From contig OZ246421.1 of NCBI GenBank assembly GCA_965231165.1, positions 1,612,001 to 1,676,000 of the forward strand: a stretch of 64,000 nt of DNA. Direction: 5' to 3'. Of this stretch, positions 16,811-25,432 are shown one piece after another; within the stretch, counting starts at the first letter, position 1; each line of letters starts with the position of its first letter. Both the position numbers and the translations under genes were made by a program. The notes beneath the pieces are model-generated. The model saw only the letters and a list, made by a program, of their open reading frames with translations. It was not told the origin of the DNA and ran no database searches. The DNA comes from Micavibrio_C sp965231165. GTDB lineage: Bacteria; Pseudomonadota; Alphaproteobacteria; Micavibrionales; Micavibrionaceae.

Positions 16811-18121
16811 ATGCTCAGAAGAATAAGAAAAAATCCGGACCTGATGACAATGGCAGGACTGTCTCCAGTGTCGCGCGTAAACTCAATCCTCTCGATGCTT
16901 TTCTGCATGTGCGTCGGATTAACAATTTTATCCCCCTCGCCCTCTTTTGCAGCCTGTACATCACCTGATGGCGTGGCCGGCAGTCTCGACTATGACGACT
17001 CTATAAAGACCCAGAAGATATGCGACGGAACAACGTGGAAAGTACTGAAAGAAATTGATTATTCAACCGGCACAGGGGCGCGGATTGGCGCCCAGATATC
17101 AAATGACGCCGGCACCTGTACAGCAATCAAAACAGGACGCATCCGCTATGACGGCACAAACGTCTGGGAGTATTGTAATGGGAGTACCTGGACCCCTTTT
17201 GACCAAGCATGTGCCGGTCCGGCATCATGCCCGGATATTGGCAACGTATGCACCGATGGCAGCGTTTTTATCGGCTGCCCCATTCCAAACTATTTCAGAA
17301 CATATGCGGCACGTTGCGATGTCGGGATGAGCGGCGCCACCTGCGGAACAGGCTCCCGGACGTCTGCGACTTGGGCAACACAGACGACAAACTGCAACAA
17401 TTTGACACAGCATAGTCAAACCGACTGGTATTTACCAAACCGTACGGAACTGTGGCAAATATATGCCCACTCTAGCGCCATCAATTATTTCGGTACCGGC
17501 ACGAGCTACTGGACCAGCGAAGCCGTTGGCTATTATGGAAGCGCCGTCAACGCCTGGTACCTTGGAACCGATGGTCTTAGCCAGACTGGAGCCAGAACAA
17601 CGACTCGCCCCGCCCGCTGCATACGCAACGAGTCAGGTTGCTCGGCCCTCGGTGATGTCTGCGCGGATGGGACAATCTATGCCGGGAATTACAATGGCAC
17701 TCAGATCTATATCGCAGACACTGATGCACCAACGACTTTGGCATGGGGCCCTACAGGAGCAACCGGTATGGGATATTGTGATACAGCCCCCTATCTAGGA
17801 GGGTCATGTGACAGGGGCCGGGAAAACACACAATTGCTGGCTGGCCTTGCGGGAACATATGCTGCGGCAGATTACTGCGCTGCCCTGAATGCGCATGGCT
17901 ATAGCACTGGCTGGTATTTGCCGTCATTCAATGAATTAAATGTGGCCTATCTGAATTTGAAGGCGGGGCAGCCAGCAGGGACATTTAACTTCCAGAACGC
18001 CTATTACTGGAGCTCTACAGAAGCCTCCAGCAGCGCTGCGGGGTACCAGGATTTCAATGCAGGCTTTCAGGGTAATCCCACTAAAACCAACGCATACCGG
18101 GTAAGGTGCATGCGGCGGTAA
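16811..18121 (+). CDS. Secreted DUF1566/Lcl-like protein with two C-terminal lectin-like modules
   Basis: 436 residues, GGGAGAA ribosome site. After a long signal segment (cleavage near SFAAC, about residue 48) comes an N-terminal module with two CDGTTWK / CNGSTWTPF repeats. Two DUF1566-like modules follow: TDWYLPNRTELW ... YWTSE ... RPARCIRN and TGWYLPSFNELN ... YYWSSTE ... YRVRCMRR. Cysteines are paired around CPDIGNVCTDG and CSALGDVCADG. Such modules have a C-type lectin-like fold and are found in surface or ligand-binding proteins and as some retroelement targets. No reverse transcriptase is present here. First of three tandem paralogs. Confidence 0.8.
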   Translation: MLRRIRKNPDLMTMAGLSPVSRVNSILSMLFCMCVGLTILSPSPSFAACTSPDGVAGSLDYDDSIKTQKICDGTTWKVLKEIDYSTGTGARIGAQISNDAGTCTAIKTGRIRYDGTNVWEYCNGSTWTPFDQACAGPASCPDIGNVCTDGSVFIGCPIPNYFRTYAARCDVGMSGATCGTGSRTSATWATQTTNCNNLTQHSQTDWYLPNRTELWQIYAHSSAINYFGTGTSYWTSEAVGYYGSAVNAWYLGTDGLSQTGARTTTRPARCIRNESGCSALGDVCADGTIYAGNYNGTQIYIADTDAPTTLAWGPTGATGMGYCDTAPYLGGSCDRGRENTQLLAGLAGTYAAADYCAALNAHGYSTGWYLPSFNELNVAYLNLKAGQPAGTFNFQNAYYWSSTEASSSAAGYQDFNAGFQGNPTKTNAYRVRCMRR

Positions 18122-18379
18122 AAGTGCTGCTATCTGACTTTTTCCACCAGCGCGCCCATTATTGACCACTGCGCTACGCTTAATTTTTCTGCGTTTAGAG
18201 GGATAGAGACCACCTGCTAACACTTTCTTAATATTGTGCTTTTAGGAAATTTTAGCGTGCACATATTTCTTGCTCGGTTTTTGCGTTTCTCTTATCCTTA
18301 AAGGAGAGGCACTTGATCATCAGAAATAATATTTTAGTAAATTTTATGACTCTGCCTATCCCCCTACAGGAGAAGATAA

Positions 18380-18845
18380 ATGCTCAAGAGGGTAAGAAAC
18401 AAACTGGTTCTAAGAAGAAAACCAGAGCTACCTCCAGTGCCATGTGCAATCTCTGCTTTACCGCTACTTTTTTGCATGTGCCTTGGATTGACAATTATAT
18501 CGCCATCACACGCATTCGCCGCATGCACATCACCCGCAGGTGATGCAGGCGCCCTGAATTACGATGATACAACAAAAACCCAGACTATTTGCGACGGAAC
18601 AACCTGGAAAACGATAAAAGTGATCGACTACTCAACCGGCACAGGGGCACGGATTAGCGTCCAGATATCAAATGACGTCGGCACCTGCACCGCAATTAAA
18701 ACCGGGCGACTGCGATATGACGGTACAAATGTCTGGGAATATTGTGACGGGAGTACCTGGACACCTTTTTGACCAAGGGGCATGCATCGGTCCGGCAGCA
18801 GGCAAAACAAGTACTGCCCTTGCCCGCTGCATACGTCATGATTAA
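18380..18845 (+). pseudogene. Broken DUF1566-like paralog (frameshift plus internal deletion)
   Basis: It begins with GGAGAAGATAA-ATG, almost the same ribosome site as the first paralog, and encodes a signal peptide and the CDGTTWK module. At TWTPF a run of five T replaces four T in the intact copy and produces an immediate TGA (18772). Removing one T restores DQGACIGPAAGKTSTALARCIRHD and a stop at 18845, matching the ends of its neighbours (RCIRN, RCTRHD). So the gene has also lost nearly all of its lectin-like module. Probably not functional as a binding protein, though a short secreted peptide could still be made. Confidence 0.8.
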
Positions 18846-18859
18846 TGGAGAAATATAAA

Positions 18860-19714
18860 ATGCGTTTTTGCCTGCTGCTGCTAGCTTTCATGCTACTTTC
18901 ATACTCCGCTTTTGCAGCCTGTGCATCACCTGACGGTGTTGCAGGGAGTGTGAATTATGACGACACAACAAAAACCCAATCCGTCTGCGACGGAACAAAC
19001 TGGAAAATTATAGAGGTTGTCGACTACTCCACAGGAACGGGAGCGCGTGTCAGCAACCAAATAGCAAACGATACAGGCAGTTGCACTGCCGATAAGACCG
19101 GACGTATTCGCTACGACGGAACAAGTACCTGGGCCTATTGCAACGGAAGCGCCTGGGTCTCATTTCACCGCGGGGCCTGCGTCGGCCCGTCCTCCTGCCC
19201 GGACATCGGAGACGTCTGCACAGATGGGACGGTTTTTATCGGCTGCCCTGCTCCAACCTATCACCGAACCTTCATGACACGCTGCGATGCCGGACAAACA
19301 TTTGGCACGTCTTGTACCGGAACGCGCCAGCTATTACCGTGGAACAACGGCAATTCCACAGGTTATACAAGTACGGCAGTGACAGGACTTGATGGCGCTG
19401 CAGATACAGTCATTCTTGTGGCCGCCGACTCCGACAGTGGTGTCGGCGGGACGCAGCCCCACCAGGCCGCAGCCTATTGCGATAGCCTGTCAATTCATGG
19501 AAAAACCGACTGGTATCTGCCTAGCCGTCTTGAAATGTGGAGTGCCCATATAAATCTGAGTATCATCGGTGGCCTTTCGGCAGTCGACTGGTACTGGACC
19601 ACAGGGCAGGCCAGTAGTTCACAGGCCTGGTACCTGGACATGTACAACAACGGAGGTCTGGCGAGTGTCAATAAAAACGACACCGATTATCTGCGCTGCA
19701 CACGTCACGATTAA
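18860..19714 (+). CDS. Secreted DUF1566/Lcl-like protein, third paralog
   Basis: 284 residues from the ATG at 18860, which has TGGAG nine bases upstream; an ATG at 18845 overlaps the previous reading frame's stop. Signal peptide LLLLAFMLLSYSAFAAC. The N-terminal module has CDGTNWK and CNGSAWVSF. One DUF1566-like module follows: CPDIGDVCTDG, GKTDWYLPSRLEMW, WYWTTGQASSSQAW and a final YLRCTRHD. It is more diverged from paralog 1 than the broken copy is. Probably exported and surface-associated; ligand unknown. Confidence 0.8.
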   Translation: MRFCLLLLAFMLLSYSAFAACASPDGVAGSVNYDDTTKTQSVCDGTNWKIIEVVDYSTGTGARVSNQIANDTGSCTADKTGRIRYDGTSTWAYCNGSAWVSFHRGACVGPSSCPDIGDVCTDGTVFIGCPAPTYHRTFMTRCDAGQTFGTSCTGTRQLLPWNNGNSTGYTSTAVTGLDGAADTVILVAADSDSGVGGTQPHQAAAYCDSLSIHGKTDWYLPSRLEMWSAHINLSIIGGLSAVDWYWTTGQASSSQAWYLDMYNNGGLASVNKNDTDYLRCTRHD

Positions 19715-19759
19715 ACGTCGTAACGGCGGTATCCCGGGATTTTCCCAGGTTTTGCTGCA

Positions 19760-19858
19760 GATCTGAAAAAATTCTTGCATCAAAATCCGGTTTTGCTTAA
19801 AGATACCCCATCTTTCATTCGGATCGCGGAATTTGAGGATCAGCTTGCACCGCGTTAG
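19760..19858 (+). pseudogene. Possible C-terminal relic of an unknown gene
   Basis: An open stretch without a start codon encodes DLKKFLHQNPVLLKDT, PSFIRIAEFEDQLAPR and a TAG stop. Composition and charge pattern look coding, but there is no intact upstream gene in this frame. It sits in the 247-base gap between the third DUF1566-like gene and the MetA-like gene and fits the general decay of this region. Confidence 0.3.
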
Positions 19859-19961
19859 AAAAGCTAAAGCGCTATAGACGGGCATTGATTTTCAACCGCC
19901 GCTGTAGTTCCCAAGGACCCTACGATAGGGCAAACCACATTCAATTTAGGGAATTACGGCT

Positions 19962-20942
19962 ATGGCGATTATTTTGCCGCAGGACCATCCTGCGTTTTCA
20001 CGTCTTCAATCTCAGAATATTCCGGTGCTGGCCGAGGCCGCCAATACGGACCAGCGCGCCGCTGATAGCGCCATCACGCTGGGCTTCGTCAACCTGATGC
20101 CGCGGATGTATCTGGAAGAAACCGTCGACCTGCTGCTGGCGCGACTGGCCTATACAGGCCGCGACATTCGCCCGGTATTTATCAGTCCTGAAAACAAGCC
20201 TGAAAAAGGGCTATGTTGGAATGATGCTAAAAAACTGAAGATAGATTCCCTGCTGATCACAGGTTACGCAGCCTCTAACCTGCATTTTGAAGAGCTTCAT
20301 TTCTGGGAGTCTTTGCAGGAGATTATCCGCGACGCTGAAAAACTTTCCCTGCCGCTGCTGGCGGTCTGCGCGGGCGCGATGGCCGTGGCCTATCAGAGCT
20401 ACGGGATTGCCAAGGAACAGGCGCCGCACAAACTTCTGGGCAACTATGAATATAAGACCGCACAGGGTGAACGCCTTTATCTGGCGACATCCCGTAACAA
20501 TACGCTCAACCGTCGTGCCTTGCTGAATGCCGTTGAATGCAACGGCCTGCGCATCGCTACAGAAACGACAGAAACACCGCAACCCGAGCCCGGCATCATT
20601 ACCGACAGCCGCCGCAACTGGATTTTGACGCTCGCGCATCTTGAATACGCCTATATGACATCCAGCACCTATCCTCACTTTGAGGGTCAGGCCCTGCATA
20701 TTCTTGATTACCAATACCGCCGCGATCACAACACAAACAGCCCTGATTATGATCCAGCGCTGGCAGCGCGCGTTCTGCCCCCTGCCCATCTGGAACTAAC
20801 GCCGGAACAGGTCAAAGCCCGCGAAGACTATGCAAAGGGCTTGTTGTCTGACTGGGTTTCACGGACCTACGACATGAAACGGGCCGCTTCACCTGCGGCC
20901 ACAGCGCACCGCGATAACGGTTTCGCGCCCCTGTTTGGCTGA
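19962..20942 (+). CDS. MetA-like homoserine O-acyltransferase family protein (divergent)
   Basis: 326 residues, TAGGGA ribosome site. It belongs to the HTS (MetA) family: LGFVNLMP at 40-47, VCAGAMAVAYQ with the presumed nucleophile Cys136, LGNYEYK, and LAHLEYA with His226 and Glu228 completing the triad. Typical MetA has TGAP and CWGAQA where this protein has TGYA and CAGAMA, and GHPEY where this has AHLEY. The triad survives but the pocket differs, so it may use another acyl donor or substrate. It ends before a good terminator. Confidence 0.78.
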   Translation: MAIILPQDHPAFSRLQSQNIPVLAEAANTDQRAADSAITLGFVNLMPRMYLEETVDLLLARLAYTGRDIRPVFISPENKPEKGLCWNDAKKLKIDSLLITGYAASNLHFEELHFWESLQEIIRDAEKLSLPLLAVCAGAMAVAYQSYGIAKEQAPHKLLGNYEYKTAQGERLYLATSRNNTLNRRALLNAVECNGLRIATETTETPQPEPGIITDSRRNWILTLAHLEYAYMTSSTYPHFEGQALHILDYQYRRDHNTNSPDYDPALAARVLPPAHLELTPEQVKAREDYAKGLLSDWVSRTYDMKRAASPAATAHRDNGFAPLFG

Positions 20943-20968
20943 CAAAAATATTTAATTCCCATTATGTC

Positions 20969-21000
20969 AACGGGCTTCCGGTAGTCGTGAGGCCCGTTTT
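20969..21000 (+). terminator. Terminator after the MetA-like gene
   Basis: AACGGGC / GCCCGTT stem with a T run (GTTTTG), 26 bases after the stop codon. Confidence 0.8.
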
Positions 21001-21017
21001 GATATATATGTATCTAC

Positions 21018-22424
21018 ATGAAAATCATCCATACATTTATCTTTGTGATAGCGCTGGGTTGTTCTTTTGTATGCGCTCCTTCCGGTACAATGGCGCAGGA
21101 CCAAACGCCGCGTACCAAGGTTTATAACGCCGAGACCTTTACGCTGGCGAACGGCATGCAGGTGGTGATCATCCCCAATCACCGCGCCCCTGTCGTCACG
21201 CATATGGTCTGGTACCGCGTCGGTGCCGCCGATGAACCGCGCGGCCTGACCGGCATGGCGCATTATCTGGAACATTTGCTGTTCAAGGGCACCGCGACCG
21301 TCAAACCCGGCGAATTCTCCAAACGCATCCGTGCGCTGGGCGGCAACGACAACGCCTTCACATCGCAAGACTATACCGCCTTTTATGAAAGCATTGCGGT
21401 TGAACATCTGGAAACAGTGATGAAGATGGAAGCCGACCGGATGGTCAACACCGATCCGCCGCCGGGCGATTTCACGTCCGAACAAAAGGTGGTGCTGGAA
21501 GAACGCCGTCAGCGCACCGAAAACGATCCACGCGGATTTTTCTCCGAACAACTGAAAGCGCTGCTCTTTATCAACCACCCCTACGGCAACCCGGTCATCG
21601 GCTGGCAGCATGAAGTCGGCGCGCTGGCATGGCCGCAGATCAAAGAGTTTTATAAACAGCATTACGGCCCCAATAACGCGATTCTGGTGATTTCAGGTGA
21701 TATTACCGCCGCGCAGCTCAAACCGCTGGCCGAAAAATATTACGGGCCGCTGAAGCCGATCACATTGAAAGAGCGCACATGGACGTCGGTACCGCCGATG
21801 ATCGCGACACCGGAACTGACGCTGCATCACGAACAAATTCGTCAGCCAGCTTTCATGCGGGTTTACCGCTTGCCCTCGCTGCGGGAGAGCCGCGAAGAAG
21901 GTTACGCCTTGAGCGTCCTGCAAAATATTCTTGATGGCGGCGCCGCCACACGGCTTTATAAATCGCTGGTCGTGGAACAGAAAATCGCTACCGGCGTCAA
22001 TTTCAGTTATGACGGATTGTCCTTGTCCGATGGATCGGGCTGGCTGTCCGCCACACCTGCCGAAGGCGTCACCCTCGATACGGTAGAAAAGGCACTGGAA
22101 GCCGAACTGCGTAAGGTTATTCAGAGCGGCGTCACCGATCAGGAACTGGCCGAAGCGCGTTTGCGCATGCAAGACAGCGCCGCCTTCGCCCGCGATTCCC
22201 TCGCCGGCCCGGCGATGACGGTGGGGCAGTCGCTTGCCAGCGGGCTTACCCTTGATGATGTCGAATACTGGCCGCATCATCTCGACGCCGTGACCAAAGA
22301 GCAAATCCAGGCCGTGGCCGTCAAATATCTCGACCCCGATCAGATCAATCGCCGTCCCTTTATCTCGGGCTATTTGCTGCCGCCCGTATCCGAAACAAAA
22401 CCTGAAAGCGGGAAAAAAGAATGA
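21018..22424 (+). CDS. M16 family zinc peptidase (catalytic subunit)
   Basis: 468 residues with an N-terminal signal peptide (FVIALGCSFVCAPSGTMAQ). The inverted zinc motif HYLEH (82-86) and a downstream glutamate region (FYESIAVEHLETVMKMEADRM) are intact, and an RVYRLPS-type second domain follows. It is a periplasmic pitrilysin/processing-peptidase-like protease. It overlaps the next M16 gene by 4 bases; such pairs form heterodimers in which one chain is catalytic. Confidence 0.92.
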   Translation: MKIIHTFIFVIALGCSFVCAPSGTMAQDQTPRTKVYNAETFTLANGMQVVIIPNHRAPVVTHMVWYRVGAADEPRGLTGMAHYLEHLLFKGTATVKPGEFSKRIRALGGNDNAFTSQDYTAFYESIAVEHLETVMKMEADRMVNTDPPPGDFTSEQKVVLEERRQRTENDPRGFFSEQLKALLFINHPYGNPVIGWQHEVGALAWPQIKEFYKQHYGPNNAILVISGDITAAQLKPLAEKYYGPLKPITLKERTWTSVPPMIATPELTLHHEQIRQPAFMRVYRLPSLRESREEGYALSVLQNILDGGAATRLYKSLVVEQKIATGVNFSYDGLSLSDGSGWLSATPAEGVTLDTVEKALEAELRKVIQSGVTDQELAEARLRMQDSAAFARDSLAGPAMTVGQSLASGLTLDDVEYWPHHLDAVTKEQIQAVAVKYLDPDQINRRPFISGYLLPPVSETKPESGKKE

Positions 22425-23806
22425 GAATCCTGTTCTGCAGTTTTGCCGTTTTTCTGGCCACGGCGACACCCGTGCTGGCGCAGCCAGCGGTTAAGGCCGC
22501 TGCGCCCGCCGTCAAACCGATGCTCGATATTCAGGAAGTCAAAAGCCCGGGCGGCATCACCGCGTGGTTGGTCGAAGACCATACGCTACCCATTATCTCG
22601 ATCAGGTTTACTTTCAAGGAAGCCGGATCGGCGCGTGACACCAAAGACCGTCAGGGCTTAGCACGTCTGGTATCGAACACGATGGATGAAGGTGCAGGCG
22701 ATCTTGACAGCCAGACCTTCCAGAAGATGATGGCCGATCATTCGATCAGCCTGTCCTTCAATGTCGGGCGTGATGATTTTTCCGGTTCATTGAAAACCCT
22801 GACCCGTCACAAGGACAAGGCCTTTAACCTGATGGCGCTGGCGCTGAACAGCCCGCGTTTCGATCAGGAAGCCATCGACCGGATGAAGGCGGCGAATATC
22901 GCCCGCATTAAATCCTCGATGACCGAGCCGGACTGGATCGCGGCGCGCTTTCAAAACGATATCGCCTATGCCGGACATCCCTATGCGCTGAACAGCGGCG
23001 GTACGCTGACCGCTCTGGCCGCCCTCACCCGTGACGATCTCGTGAATTTTGTTAAAACCAACCTGACCCGCGACCGTCTGCATATCGGCGTGGCCGGTGA
23101 TATCACACCTGCCGAGCTTGCCGCCGTGCTGGACCAGATTTTTATGAAGCTGCCCGCGAAGGCCGATACCGGAAAACTCGCTGACATAGAGATACAAGGC
23201 GGTTCCAAAGTCTATTTCTACAAACAGGACATTCCGCAAAGCTTCATCAGCCTCGTGCAACCCGGCATTGATCAGAAAGACCCTGATTTTTATCCGGCAG
23301 CGATTATGAATTTTGTGCTGGGCGGCTCCGGCTTCGGCTCGCGCCTGACCGAAGAAGTACGGGAGAAGCGCGGCCTGACCTATGGCATCAATTCCTCTCT
23401 GTACGATATGGACCATAGCAACGGGTTCAGCGTGTCGCTCTCCACGGAAAACAAGAATGCGGGCGAAGCCCTGAAAATCATCCGTCAGGAAATACTCCGC
23501 ATGCGCGACACCCCCATCACCGCGCAGGAACTGGCCGACGCCCAATCCTATATCGTAGGCTCACTGCCGCTTTCCTTCAGCTCGACGGACGCGATTGCCT
23601 CGAATGTGGTGTGGCTACAGGCTGATGATTACCCTATGGATTATTTCGACCGCTACCCGGCCCTGATTCGCAAGGTGACGATTGCCGATGTCGAACGGGT
23701 CTCAAAACGGCTGCTGAATCCGGAAAAGACCCTCACCATCGTGGTCGGGCAACCCACAGGGATTACCCCCACCGATACGCTGACCATTGTGCCGAATGTG
23801 GAATAA
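22421..23806 (+). CDS. M16 family peptidase-like protein (non-catalytic partner)
   Basis: 461 residues with signal peptide FLATATPVLAQ. It has the M16 fold, including the C-terminal EVREKRGLTYGINSSLYD motif that contributes the substrate-binding Arg/Tyr. The HxxEH zinc motif is absent: the equivalent place reads LARLVSNTMDEG. It therefore probably shapes the chamber of the upstream catalytic chain. The ATGA overlap supports an obligate pair. Confidence 0.9.
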   Translation: MRILFCSFAVFLATATPVLAQPAVKAAAPAVKPMLDIQEVKSPGGITAWLVEDHTLPIISIRFTFKEAGSARDTKDRQGLARLVSNTMDEGAGDLDSQTFQKMMADHSISLSFNVGRDDFSGSLKTLTRHKDKAFNLMALALNSPRFDQEAIDRMKAANIARIKSSMTEPDWIAARFQNDIAYAGHPYALNSGGTLTALAALTRDDLVNFVKTNLTRDRLHIGVAGDITPAELAAVLDQIFMKLPAKADTGKLADIEIQGGSKVYFYKQDIPQSFISLVQPGIDQKDPDFYPAAIMNFVLGGSGFGSRLTEEVREKRGLTYGINSSLYDMDHSNGFSVSLSTENKNAGEALKIIRQEILRMRDTPITAQELADAQSYIVGSLPLSFSSTDAIASNVVWLQADDYPMDYFDRYPALIRKVTIADVERVSKRLLNPEKTLTIVVGQPTGITPTDTLTIVPNVE

Positions 23807-23963
23807 TCCTTTAATTTCAACATGCTAATATTTTAATTCTGTTAAATACCCGATCTGGCGACGGCAAGGCTGCTTTTTCTCCATATACTTAAAACCGTCC
23901 GGCTGGCAAAATTCATAAAATTTTAGATAACAGCAAGCTATTCTAAAATTTGGGAAAAACAGG

Positions 23964-24017
23964 ATGTTGAACCCGCCAGAAGATCTGGCCCGCAATGTAA
24001 AAAGAGTAAGAGTCTGA
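23964..24017 (+). other. Possible 17-codon leader ORF or relic
   Basis: ATG after AACAGG opens a 17-residue frame (MLNPPEDLARNVKRVRV) ending 6 bases before the pentapeptide-repeat gene. It resembles the first helix of an Xre-type repressor and may be a relic or a leader peptide. Weak evidence. Confidence 0.2.
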
Positions 24018-24023
24018 AATATC

Positions 24024-25340
24024 ATGTCGCTATCGGCACCCGAAGCCACCAGTGGTCTTGAAAAGGTCACGCAGCGAGAACTGGATGATATCATCAAGAA
24101 GCACGATACCTTCCTGAAAGGTATTCGCGGCGGTGCGCGGGCTATTCTCAAATTCAAAGATCTCAGTCATCTCGATTTCCGCGGCGGCAACCTGTCGCAG
24201 GGCGACTTCACCGGCTCGCTGCTCAACAGCGCGAATCTGTCGAAGGGAACATTCCGCGGCGTTTCTTTCTTTGCCTGCGATATGCGCAATGCCAGCCTCG
24301 AACATGCTGATTTTTCACGCGCCGATTTTCGCGGGGCTTATGTCGCGGGCGCAAACCTGACAGGGGCCGACCTCAAGAGCGCCGACATGCGCGAAGGCCG
24401 CCTGATGGAACGCGATGACAAAGGCCAGATGGTCGATATGGAACGCCCCGGTGTGCCGCTCGATAAAACGCACAAGACTATTTTCACCGGGGCCAAGCTT
24501 TCGGAAACCAATCTTTCCGGCTCGCGCGCTTCGTCGGCGGATTTTTCCGATGCCGACCTCTCCGGCGTCGTCGTCAAGGATGCCGATTTCAGCGGCGCCA
24601 ATCTTGAAGGCGCGAACCTGACCAATGCCGATTTCACCGGATCGGATTTGAGCAACAGCAATCTACGCTCCTCGATTATGAGCGGCACGATCATGCAGCA
24701 GACCGAAACCCACGGCTCGAACCTGCGCGAGGCGATCACCGATGACGCCATGGGCACCAAGATTGAATCACTGGGAAAATCTCTGCCTGAACTGCTCGAA
24801 GAACATACCGCCTGGGTCGCCACCGTGGGCAAAACCGGACGCCGCCTTGATTTGAGCGGCTTTGATCTGCGCACCGTCCCCGGCATACGCAATTACTGCC
24901 TGACGGCGGTCAAGGCCATCGGTGCCAATTTCCTGCGCCAGAATCTTGAAAGCATCGAGATGCAAAGCGCCCTGCTCGACCGCGCCGATTTGCGCGATAC
25001 CATCATGCGCCGTTCAGACCTGCGCGGCACCACGCTGAAAAACGCCATGCTGGCCCGTGCCGATATGTCGGAAGCCAATTTCTCGCCGCTGCACTTCACC
25101 AACGAAGACGGCACCAAATGGCTGCAACGGACGAATTTAAGCGGCAGCAACATGCGCTATGCCGTTTTGCGCGGCACCAACCTGACGGATGCGATCCTGA
25201 TGGGCGTCGATCTTTCCTATGCCGTACTAATTGATTGCGACCTGCGCCGGGCCGACCTGACCGGAGCGATTCTCGACGGAGCCGACTTAAGCGGCGCCCT
25301 GTTGACCGGGGCAATCATCGATAAACGTTATAGCAAATAA
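24024..25340 (+). CDS. Pentapeptide-repeat protein
   Basis: 438 residues dominated by A(D/N)LXX repeats in three blocks (about residues 45-125, 150-240 and 285-435). The middle is interrupted by a helical section (ESLGKSLPELLEEHTAWVAT). These repeats fold as a right-handed beta-helix. No signal peptide or membrane segment, so probably cytosolic. The N-terminal 40 residues are helical and charged. Some such proteins mimic DNA and protect gyrase, but nothing here points to that specifically. Confidence 0.88.
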   Translation: MSLSAPEATSGLEKVTQRELDDIIKKHDTFLKGIRGGARAILKFKDLSHLDFRGGNLSQGDFTGSLLNSANLSKGTFRGVSFFACDMRNASLEHADFSRADFRGAYVAGANLTGADLKSADMREGRLMERDDKGQMVDMERPGVPLDKTHKTIFTGAKLSETNLSGSRASSADFSDADLSGVVVKDADFSGANLEGANLTNADFTGSDLSNSNLRSSIMSGTIMQQTETHGSNLREAITDDAMGTKIESLGKSLPELLEEHTAWVATVGKTGRRLDLSGFDLRTVPGIRNYCLTAVKAIGANFLRQNLESIEMQSALLDRADLRDTIMRRSDLRGTTLKNAMLARADMSEANFSPLHFTNEDGTKWLQRTNLSGSNMRYAVLRGTNLTDAILMGVDLSYAVLIDCDLRRADLTGAILDGADLSGALLTGAIIDKRYSK

Positions 25341-25432
25341 CCTCCCCTTTATTGCCATGCTTATCCCCGTTTTTCCACGGCTATTGGCGCGTCAAAGCTG
25401 ACAAAAGCGGCCCGAAGCACTAGTTTCATTCC

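Noticed and set aside
19900..19961. Possible SAM-type riboswitch before the MetA-like gene
   Set aside because: Only a short ACCCT/AGGG hairpin is visible; the conserved bases of SAM-II were not found.
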